From the NCBI RefSeq assembly GCF_004217495.1, contig NZ_SHLC01000001.1, forward strand, positions 2,728,001 to 2,792,000: 64,000 bases of DNA. The letters are read 5' to 3'. Below the pieces are notes generated by a model. That model saw only the letters and a program-made list of their open reading frames with translations, had not been told where the DNA came from and did no database searches. The position numbers and the translations under genes are program-made. Shown here piece by piece: positions 25,136-32,404 of this stretch (its first letter is position 1; each line of letters starts with the position of its first letter). This DNA comes from Microterricola gilva (GTDB lineage Bacteria > Actinomycetota > Actinomycetes > Actinomycetales > Microbacteriaceae).

Positions 25136-26145
25136 GCGCCGCCGCGACGCCCACCGGCGTCACCCCCGTCCCGTTCGACCCCGAGCTCGTGCCGGTGCTC
25201 GAGTTCATGGCGGCGTCCCCGCAGCCCCCGCTCAGCTGGGAGACGCTGCCGGCGACCCGGCCCGGGCTGGCCACGATGTTCCCCGGCCCCGTCGAGGCGA
25301 TCGGCGACCGCCCGGTCGACACCGAGGAGCGGGTGATCCCCGGCCCGGCCGGCGCCCCCGACATCGAGGTCACCATCTTCCGGCCGCGCGGGCACACGGC
25401 GGCGGATGCCGCGCTGCCCGCCCTCGTCAACATCCACGGCGGCGGCATGATCATCGGCCACCGGCACTGGGAGTCCGAGCGCGTCATCCAACTCGTGCTC
25501 GAGCTCGGCGTCATCGCGGTGAACGTGGAGTACCGCCTCGCCCCAGAGCACCCCTTCCCGGCCGGCGTCGAGGACTGCTACGCCGGGGTCGCGTGGACGG
25601 CGGAGAACGCGGGCGAGCTCGGGGTGGACCCGGCGCGCATCGTCGTGATGGGCGGCAGCGCCGGCGGCGGGTTCTCCGCGGCCGTCGCCCTGCTCGCCCG
25701 CGACCGCGGAGGGCCAGCCCTGGCCGGCCAGCTGCTGCTCTGCCCGATGCTGGACAACACGAACAGCACGGTGGCCAGCCACCAGTACGACGGCATCGGC
25801 ACCTGGATGCGCGACGCCAACCTGCTGGCCTGGCGCTGCGTGCTCGGCGAGGAGCTCGCCGGCAGCACGGAAGCCTCGCCGTATGCCGCCCCGAGCCGCG
25901 CCGCCGATCTCAGCGGGCTCCCGCCGGCGTTCATCGAGGCGGGCGCCGCCGAGATGTTCCGCGACGAGGACGTCGACTACGCCACCCGCATCTGGGCGAC
26001 CGGCGGCCACGCCGAGCTGCACATCTGGGCCGGCGGATTCCACGGCTTCGACATGTACGCGCCGGAGTCCGAGCTGGCCAGGGCCGCGCTGGACGCCCGG
26101 CACTCCTGGCTGCGCCGCATCCTGCAGATCGGCGGCGAGCGATGA
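25132..26145 (+). CDS. Alpha/beta hydrolase, HSL-type esterase (first of a tandem pair)
   Basis: A 337-residue esterase of the hormone-sensitive-lipase family. It has the oxyanion motif IHGGGM, the region VEYRLAPEHPFPA, nucleophile Ser in GGSAGGG, Asp in FRDEDVDYA and His in GGFHGFD. There is no signal peptide, so it acts in the cytoplasm. Translation is coupled to the gene before (GTGA) and the gene after (ATGA). It is closely similar to the next protein, which points to a local duplication. The family hydrolyses short-chain esters and lactones. Confidence 0.92.
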   Translation: MSAAATPTGVTPVPFDPELVPVLEFMAASPQPPLSWETLPATRPGLATMFPGPVEAIGDRPVDTEERVIPGPAGAPDIEVTIFRPRGHTAADAALPALVNIHGGGMIIGHRHWESERVIQLVLELGVIAVNVEYRLAPEHPFPAGVEDCYAGVAWTAENAGELGVDPARIVVMGGSAGGGFSAAVALLARDRGGPALAGQLLLCPMLDNTNSTVASHQYDGIGTWMRDANLLAWRCVLGEELAGSTEASPYAAPSRAADLSGLPPAFIEAGAAEMFRDEDVDYATRIWATGGHAELHIWAGGFHGFDMYAPESELARAALDARHSWLRRILQIGGER

Positions 26146-27128
26146 GAGTGACCCCCGTCCCGTACGACCCCGAGCTCGTTGCCGGCCTGGCCGGCTTCCT
26201 CGATCTGGTCGAGCGCATCCCGCTGCGCGAGCACACGATCCTCGCCAACCGGGAGCACTTCGCCACGATCATCCCGCCGATGGCCGCCCAGGTCGGCGAG
26301 CTCCCGGTCGACTGGGAGAACAGGGTGATCCCCGGGCCGGCCGGAGCCCCGGACGTCGAGATAACGATCGTGCGGGCGCGGCCGGAGCCCGGCGCCCCCG
26401 CCGCGCCCGCCCCGGGGGTGCTCGGCATCCACGGCGGTGGCTTCGTGCTCGGCACCCGGTTCTTCGGCACGGGCGAGCTCATCGAGCTGGCCCTGCGGTA
26501 CGGCGTCGTCGGCGTGGCGGTCGAATATCGGCTCGCCCCGGAGCACCCCGGCACGGCCCCCGCCGAGGACTGCTACGCGGCCCTCGAATGGTTCGCCGCG
26601 CACGCCGCCGAGCTCGGCGTCGATCCCGCCCGCATCCTCGTCTCCGGCGCCAGTGCCGGCGGCGGGCTCTCGGCGGCCGTGGCGCTGCTGGCCCGCGACC
26701 GCGGCGGCCCGGCCCTGGCCGGGCAGCTGCTGAACTGCCCGATGCTCGACGACCGCAACGACACCGTTTCCAGCCGGCAGTACGACGGTCTTGGCGCGTG
26801 GGACCGCAACAACAATGACACCGGATGGACCGCCCTGCTCGGCGAGCTGCGGCACAGCGACGCCGTCTCCCCCTACGCCGCTCCGGCCCGGGCCGCCGAC
26901 CTCGGCGGGCTGCCGCCCGCCTACATCGAGGTCGGCGCCGCCGAGGTGTTCCGCGACGAGGACGTCGACTACGCCCTGCGCATCTGGGCCACCGGTGGCC
27001 AGGCAGAGCTCCACGTCTGGGCCGGCGCGTATCACGGCTTCTCCGGTTTCTCCCCCGACGCGATCGCGTCGCGGGCGGCCATCGCCGCACGCGACAGCTG
27101 GATCCGCCGAACGCTCCGGCTCTCGTGA
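26142..27128 (+). CDS. Alpha/beta hydrolase, HSL-type esterase (second of a tandem pair)
   Basis: A 328-residue paralogue of the preceding gene with IHGGGF, VEYRLAPEHPG, nucleophile Ser in SGASAGGG, Asp in FRDEDVDYA and His in GAYHGFS. The C-terminal thirds are nearly identical (for example FRDEDVDYALRIWATGGQ against FRDEDVDYATRIWATGGH), while the N-terminal caps differ, which suggests divergence in substrate range. The start ATGA overlaps the previous stop. The frame continues upstream, but that part belongs to the other reading frame of the preceding genes. Confidence 0.92.
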   Translation: MRVTPVPYDPELVAGLAGFLDLVERIPLREHTILANREHFATIIPPMAAQVGELPVDWENRVIPGPAGAPDVEITIVRARPEPGAPAAPAPGVLGIHGGGFVLGTRFFGTGELIELALRYGVVGVAVEYRLAPEHPGTAPAEDCYAALEWFAAHAAELGVDPARILVSGASAGGGLSAAVALLARDRGGPALAGQLLNCPMLDDRNDTVSSRQYDGLGAWDRNNNDTGWTALLGELRHSDAVSPYAAPARAADLGGLPPAYIEVGAAEVFRDEDVDYALRIWATGGQAELHVWAGAYHGFSGFSPDAIASRAAIAARDSWIRRTLRLS

Positions 27129-28366
27129 CCGCCGTTTCCCCCGCTCCGACCACGGGCGGGCGCATCATGAGCGTGCGCCGCAGCGTTCTCGTGCTCGGCG
27201 CGCTCGAGGCCTTCGGCCCGCTCTCGATGGACCTCTACATGCCGACGCTGCCGCAACTGGCCGCGTCGCTCGACACGAGCGACGCGCTTGCCCAGGCCAC
27301 GATGTCGGTGTGCATGATCGGGCTGGGGCTCGGCCAGCTCGTCGCCGGCCCGCTCAGTGACCGCTTCGGGCGGCGCAGACCCCTGCTCATCGGGATCGCG
27401 CTGTTCGCACTGTTCTCGCTGGCCTGCGTGTTCGCACCGACCATCGAGCTGCTGCTGCTCGCACGGCTGATGCAGGGTCTCGCCGGCTCCGCCGGTGTCG
27501 TCATCAGCCTCGCCATCGCTCGCGACTTGTACAGCGGAGCCGAGCTCTCCCGCATGCTCTCCCTGCTCATCGTGGTGGGCGCCACCGCTCCCATCGTCGC
27601 ACCGATCGTCGGCGGTCAGCTCGCGCTGTTCATGGACTGGCGCGGCATCTTCGGCGTGCTGGCCTGCGTCGGCGTCGCGATCTTCGTGCTCGCCTTCGCC
27701 GGGCTGCGTGAGACGCTGCCGACCGAGAACCGGCACAGTGGCGGATTCCGGACCACCACGTCGCACGTCCGGCTGCTCAGCCGCGACCGGCTGTTCCTCA
27801 TGATCCTGATCGCGTCGGCGGCGGCAGGGGTCGCGTTCTTCAGCTACCTGTCGATGTCGAGCTTCGTTCTGCAAGACGAGTTCGGTCTCTCGCCGCAGCA
27901 GTTCAGCCTGCTGTTCGCGGTGAATGCGCTCGCGAACATGGCCGGCTCCCAGCTCAGCCGTCTCGTCGTGCGCCGCCATGGCCCGGCACGCACCTACCTC
28001 ACCGGACAGGCAGTGGCCGCCGTCAGCGCCGTCGGGCTGCTGGTCGTGGTGCTGGCGGGCGGCGGCGTGCTCGCTGTGCTGATCGCGCTCTGCCTCTTCC
28101 TGTTCAGCGCGGGGATCGGCGGGCCGAACGGCACCACGCTGGCGCTCGGCGGACACGCGGAACGGGCGGGAACGGCATCCGCCCTGCTCGGGACCGCGAT
28201 GTTCGTCGCTGGCCCGGTGATCGCGCCCCTGGCGGCACTCGGTGGGGCGACCGCCCTGGCCATGTCGATGACCATCGCGATCGCCACGGTCATCTCGGCG
28301 ACGCTCGCCTGGACTATCGTGCGATCGCTGCTCCGGCGCCAGAGTCTGGATCCAATGCGCACGTGA
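27125..28366 (+). CDS. MFS transporter, Bcr/CflA type
   Basis: A 413-residue major-facilitator protein with about twelve membrane segments. It carries the DHA1 motifs: MDLYMPTLPQLA in the first segment, GPLSDRFGRRRPLL as motif A, and the motif C-like GATAPIVAPIVGG. Members of this branch export drugs or metabolites with proton antiport, and some carry catabolic substrates. The GTG at 27125 overlaps the esterase stop (GTGA); an ATG at 27167 is an alternative. Its last 53 bases overlap the 3' end of the convergent GNAT gene. It closes the operator-D operon and probably moves the substrate or a toxic product. Confidence 0.92.
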   Translation: MTAVSPAPTTGGRIMSVRRSVLVLGALEAFGPLSMDLYMPTLPQLAASLDTSDALAQATMSVCMIGLGLGQLVAGPLSDRFGRRRPLLIGIALFALFSLACVFAPTIELLLLARLMQGLAGSAGVVISLAIARDLYSGAELSRMLSLLIVVGATAPIVAPIVGGQLALFMDWRGIFGVLACVGVAIFVLAFAGLRETLPTENRHSGGFRTTTSHVRLLSRDRLFLMILIASAAAGVAFFSYLSMSSFVLQDEFGLSPQQFSLLFAVNALANMAGSQLSRLVVRRHGPARTYLTGQAVAAVSAVGLLVVVLAGGGVLAVLIALCLFLFSAGIGGPNGTTLALGGHAERAGTASALLGTAMFVAGPVIAPLAALGGATALAMSMTIAIATVISATLAWTIVRSLLRRQSLDPMRT

Positions 28367-29135
28367 ACGTGATGGTGAGCGGTTCGAATCCGCGACGCGT
28401 CCAGAACGGAACCGATGTGGGGTTGTCCACGACGTAGTGCAGCGCGACCGTCTGCGTCCCGGCCGCGGCGAGCCACGCCAATGCGTGCGCGGTGAGCGCT
28501 CCGCCGACACCGCGACCCCGAGCCGATTCCGTCACACTGAGCACAGCGATGTAGCCGAAGCGCCGCGGCAGTCCAAGGCCGAGCTCGGCGTCCGAGGCGA
28601 CGCTCAGCTGCACCACCACGATCCCCTCCGCGCGTTCGGCCGTTTCGGCGATGAGCACGACCGTGTCCTCGGCCGCGAGCCAACCATCGGCGATGCCGTC
28701 GAACAGGGCGGGTGGCTGATCCAGTGCGGTTCCCGCCGCGGTGTTCGCGGCCTGGAACACCGCCTCCTCCCTGGCCAGGGCGGAGAGCGCCGCGCGGTCA
28801 CCGACGCCGGCCAGGCGGATCCCGAGTCCGCGTGGCTCGACCGCGCCAGGGGCGGCGAGGTCACGCGCGGCGAACACGATGCCGGGCAGCAGCCCACTTT
28901 CGGAGAGCTCGTCCGCCGCGCGCCGATCGGATGCGGCGACCTCGACGTTCACCCGAGCGATGCCAGCGGCGCGCGCCGCGTCGCAGAGCGTCGCGAAGGC
29001 CCGCCCGCCCGAGCCGTGCGGCCAGTCGCCGAGCTCGACCTGCGCATAGTTCGGTGAGCGGTAGCTCCATTCGGGTTCCTCTGGCGTGTGCACAGTAAAG
29101 CTCGCGGTGATGCGCGCCGCACCGGTCCCGAACAC
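28314..29135 (-). CDS. GNAT-type acetyltransferase
   Basis: A 273-residue protein with a GNAT domain in the C-terminal half. The acetyl-CoA loop is visible as RGRGVGGALTAHALAWLAAAG, after the strand FGYIAVLSVTE, and it ends with NPTSVPFWTRRGFEP. The N-terminal half looks like a second, degenerate GNAT-like lobe (SPNYAQVELGDW, GIARVNVEVAASD). The GTG at 29135 is the likely start. The acceptor is unknown. It lies 18 bases after the GMC oxidoreductase stop, so it may be co-transcribed. The 3' end overlaps the exporter gene on the other strand. Confidence 0.82.
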   Translation of the reverse strand: MFGTGAARITASFTVHTPEEPEWSYRSPNYAQVELGDWPHGSGGRAFATLCDAARAAGIARVNVEVAASDRRAADELSESGLLPGIVFAARDLAAPGAVEPRGLGIRLAGVGDRAALSALAREEAVFQAANTAAGTALDQPPALFDGIADGWLAAEDTVVLIAETAERAEGIVVVQLSVASDAELGLGLPRRFGYIAVLSVTESARGRGVGGALTAHALAWLAAAGTQTVALHYVVDNPTSVPFWTRRGFEPLTITFTCALDPDSGAGAAIAR

Positions 29136-29153
29136 GCGCGCCTCGGCGATGAG

Positions 29154-30752
29154 CTACTCCCCCGCGAGGATGAAGCGGGCGGCCTGCTCGCCGATCAGCA
29201 CGGCGGGCGCGTTGGTGTTGCCGGTTGTCACGCGGGGCATGATCGAGGCGTCGGCCACGCGCAGACCGTCGACGCCGTGCACGCGCAGGCGCGGCGTGAC
29301 GACGGCGCCCTCCGCCGCCGAGACGCCCATGGCGCAGGTGCCGACCTGGTGGTGATAGGTCACGACGTGGGATCGCACGTAGTCGCGCAGCGCAGCCTCG
29401 TCGTCGTTGTCAGCGCCGCCGATCTCGGCGGCCGGATACACCTCGCTCGCCCCCCACCCCTCGGCGAGCGCCTGCTCGCGTCCGATCTGGCGGCACTGGC
29501 GCACCGAGGCCACGAGAGCGCGCACGTCATCCTCGTCCTCGAGCGTGGCCAGGTCGATCAGCAGCGGGTCGTGCGACCCCGGACCGCTCAGCGTGAGTGC
29601 GCCCCTGCTCTTCGGCGTGACGATTCCCGCCATCAGCGAGAAGCCGGCATCCGGGCCCGTCATGCCGTCCTGGTACATCGGAACGCTGAAGTGGATCGGC
29701 TGCGTGTCCGGCACCTCCAGCTCGGGCAGGCTCTTCCAGAACAGGTGCGATTGGGCGATCGAGACGCCGGCGTGCGGCGGGGCGATGGGGCGCTCGGTCG
29801 AGAAGATCACCGGGGCGAGGAAGTGGTCGTGCAGGTTCTTGCCGACACCAGGCAGGTCGACGCTCGACGGGATGCCGTGCGCGGCCAGTTCCTCGGCCGG
29901 ACCGATGCCGGAGCGCAGCAGCACACGCGGGGAGTCGAGGGCCCCGGCCGCCAGCACGATCTCGTCGGCGACGAGCGTGCGCAGCTCCCCGTCCTGCTCG
30001 AACTCCACGCCGATCACGCGTGGGGCTTGGCCATCGGCGGCGGTGTCGAGGAGGAGTCTGTGCACGTGGCATCCGGTGCTGATGGTCAACAGCTCGGAGT
30101 CGGCGACGGGCTTGACGTAGGCCATGTAGCTGTTGAGGCGTTGTCCGTCCCGAATCGTGAGCTGGTGCTGCGAAACCCCGTCGAGGCTCTCGCCGTTGTA
30201 GTCGAGGTTGTGCGCGAGCCCGCTCTGCACCGCGGCGTCGATGATCGCCGCCTGAATCGGTTCGAGCTCGAAGTCGTCGGTCACGTCGAGCAGGCCATCG
30301 TGGCCGTGCAGCGCGTCGGCCGCGTCGTCCTGGTGCACGCGGCTGGTGAAGTCCTCGATCTGCTTGTAGATCGGCAGCACGTCGTCCCAGGCCCAGCCGT
30401 CGTTGCCGAGCGCGGCCCAGTGGTCGAAGTCCGACGGCGCGCACCGCACCCAGATCATCGCGTTCAGCGCGTGCGAACCGCCGAGCACCTTGCCACGCGG
30501 AAGGTGCAGTCTGCGCCCGGCGGCGTGCGGCTGCGGCACCGTGAAGTAGTCCCAGTCGTCCTGGCTGTGCCACAGTTCGCCCATGCGACTCGGGTCGTGG
30601 ATGGCGGGGTTGCTGTCCTGGCCGCCCGCCTCGAGCAGGTGCACCGGGATGCCGGCGTCCACGAGGCGCCTGGCGATCACCGATCCGGCCGACCCCGCCC
30701 CCACCACGATCACGCTCTGTGGTACCCGGTGCTCTGCTGCTGTGCCTGACAT
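29154..30752 (-). CDS. GMC-family FAD oxidoreductase
   Basis: A 532-residue flavoprotein of the glucose-methanol-choline family. It has the N-terminal FAD motif VVGAGSAGSVIARRL, the GMC signature near GKVLGGSHALNAMIWVR, the second signature near VLAAGALDSPRVLLRSGIG and the C-terminal HQVGTCAMG plus GLRVADASIMP. The active-site His is in the HHQVGT element. I chose the ATG at 30752, preceded by GGAGAGGG; the upstream extension to 30869 lacks family similarity. It oxidises an alcohol to an aldehyde. It is divergent from an aldehyde dehydrogenase, so the two probably act in sequence. Confidence 0.92.
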   Translation of the reverse strand: MSGTAAEHRVPQSVIVVGAGSAGSVIARRLVDAGIPVHLLEAGGQDSNPAIHDPSRMGELWHSQDDWDYFTVPQPHAAGRRLHLPRGKVLGGSHALNAMIWVRCAPSDFDHWAALGNDGWAWDDVLPIYKQIEDFTSRVHQDDAADALHGHDGLLDVTDDFELEPIQAAIIDAAVQSGLAHNLDYNGESLDGVSQHQLTIRDGQRLNSYMAYVKPVADSELLTISTGCHVHRLLLDTAADGQAPRVIGVEFEQDGELRTLVADEIVLAAGALDSPRVLLRSGIGPAEELAAHGIPSSVDLPGVGKNLHDHFLAPVIFSTERPIAPPHAGVSIAQSHLFWKSLPELEVPDTQPIHFSVPMYQDGMTGPDAGFSLMAGIVTPKSRGALTLSGPGSHDPLLIDLATLEDEDDVRALVASVRQCRQIGREQALAEGWGASEVYPAAEIGGADNDDEAALRDYVRSHVVTYHHQVGTCAMGVSAAEGAVVTPRLRVHGVDGLRVADASIMPRVTTGNTNAPAVLIGEQAARFILAGE

Positions 30753-30921
30753 GACGCCCTCTCCGTTGAAGTTCCCTCCGACCATGTCACCTCCAGCGCC
30801 CCAACGGGTACGACCGTTGGCGCTCTCTTCGCGCATCGTCAACTCCTGTGCCGCATCGGTCAATGCCACGCGGGAACGCCGACCTATCGTGGGTGCAGAC
30901 CGGACTCACAGTGGAGGACCC
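30753..30921. promoter_or_regulatory. Divergent promoter region of the GMC and aldehyde dehydrogenase genes
   Basis: This 169-base region separates two divergent genes. At 30836-30854 it carries TCGTCAACTCCTGTGCCGC, which keeps the GTCAAC half and the YGT of the 19-bp operator but not the AGAAT half. This is a weak match, and I do not count it among the five good sites. Confidence 0.35.
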
Positions 30922-32334
30922 ATGCACACCTACGAATCACTTCTCGCGGCGATCACGCCACAGGAAGCACCGACACGCGAGGTCCACGATCCCGCGACCG
31001 GCGCACTGATCGGCACCGCTCCGGTGCAGGACGTCGCCGATCTCGAGGCGGCGATCGACCGCGCCGTGGCCGCGCAGCCCAGCTGGGCCGCCCTGGCCGA
31101 CGAGGAGCGCAGCCGCTACCTGCACCGTGCGGCGGACGCCATCGAGGCCGCCGCCGAACCGCTCGCCGAGCTGCTCTCCCGCGAGCAGGGTAAGCCGCTG
31201 AACGGCCCGAACGCGCGCTTCGAGGTTGGTGCATGCGCCGTTTGGCTGCGTACCGCGGCAGACACCCCCCTCCCGGTAGAGGTGATCGTCGATGACGGCG
31301 AGAACTACGCTGAGCTGCACTACCGCCCGATCGGCGTCGTCGGCGCCATCGCGCCCTGGAACTGGCCGATGATGATCTCCATCTGGCAGATCGCGCCGTC
31401 GCTGCGCATGGGCAACACCGTCGTCGCGAAGCCGGCAGAGACCACCACCCTCTCCGGCGCCGCACTCATCGCCGTGATGAACCAGGTGCTCCCCGAGGGC
31501 GTGCTGAACCTGGTGGCCGGCCCCGGCCGGACCGTCGGCGACGCGCTCACGAAGAGCCCGCGGGTGGGCAAGATCATGTTCACCGGCTCGACCGGCGTCG
31601 GCAAGCGCATCATCGAGGCGAGCGCGAACAACGTGACGCGGCTCACCCTCGAGCTCGGCGGCAACGACGCCGGCATCGTGCTGCCCGATGTGGATGCCGC
31701 GGCCATCGCCGCCGACCTGTTCTGGGGTGCGTTCATCAACACGGGCCAGACCTGTGCCGCGCTCAAGCGCCTCTACGTGCACGACGCGGTCTATGACGAG
31801 GTACTCGAGCACCTCGTCGCCTTCGCCAAGACGATGCCGATGGGCGTCGGCCTCGACGAGGCAAACGTGCTCGGCCCGGTGCAGAACCGCGGCCAGTACG
31901 ACATCGTCACCCGGCTCGTCGACTCGGCGAAGGCCTCCGGCGCGCGCGTCGTCCTCGGCGGCGATCCCGACCACGGAGCGATCGGAAACTTCTACCCCGC
32001 CACGATCGTCGCCGACATCGACCCGCACAACGACCTGGTGCTCGAGGAGCAGTTCGGTCCTGCGCTGCCCGTGATCCGCTACACCGACCTCGACGAGGTG
32101 ATCGGGCTCGCCAACGAACTCGAGTTCGGGCTCGGCGCCTCCGTGTGGTCCGCCGATCGCGACCAGGCACGCCAGATCGCGGCGCGCCTGCAGGCCGGTA
32201 CCGTGTGGATCAACTCGCACGGCGGTCTGCACCCGATGGTGCCGTTCGGGGGAGCGAAGCAGTCCGGCTACGGCCGCGAGTTCGGCGTCGAGGGTCTCAA
32301 GGCCGTCGCCGAGCCGCAGGTCGTCAGCGGCTAG
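30922..32334 (+). CDS. NAD(P)-dependent aldehyde dehydrogenase
   Basis: A 470-residue aldehyde dehydrogenase with catalytic Cys278 (NTGQTCAALKR), general base Glu244 (LTLELGGNDAG), the cofactor motif FTGSTGVGKR and the Asn of IAPWNWPMM. GGAGG lies four bases before the ATG. Reasonable substrates are the aldehyde made by the GMC oxidoreductase, the arylacetaldehyde from the amine oxidase, or the succinic semialdehyde from HpaI. The sequence alone does not separate these. It is convergent with the sulfatase gene, with only 70 bases between them. Confidence 0.92.
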   Translation: MHTYESLLAAITPQEAPTREVHDPATGALIGTAPVQDVADLEAAIDRAVAAQPSWAALADEERSRYLHRAADAIEAAAEPLAELLSREQGKPLNGPNARFEVGACAVWLRTAADTPLPVEVIVDDGENYAELHYRPIGVVGAIAPWNWPMMISIWQIAPSLRMGNTVVAKPAETTTLSGAALIAVMNQVLPEGVLNLVAGPGRTVGDALTKSPRVGKIMFTGSTGVGKRIIEASANNVTRLTLELGGNDAGIVLPDVDAAAIAADLFWGAFINTGQTCAALKRLYVHDAVYDEVLEHLVAFAKTMPMGVGLDEANVLGPVQNRGQYDIVTRLVDSAKASGARVVLGGDPDHGAIGNFYPATIVADIDPHNDLVLEEQFGPALPVIRYTDLDEVIGLANELEFGLGASVWSADRDQARQIAARLQAGTVWINSHGGLHPMVPFGGAKQSGYGREFGVEGLKAVAEPQVVSG

Positions 32335-32404
32335 CGGCAACCCGGACGACCTGGGCGTGTGCGCACGCCTCGCACCGCGACGTGAAAGAGCGCGCGCCGA
32401 CGCT

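Noticed and set aside
30836-30854. TCGTCAACTCCTGTGCCGC as an operator copy
   Set aside because: Only the GTCAAC half and YGT match; the AGAAT half is lost. Kept as a weak note in the intergenic feature, not counted.
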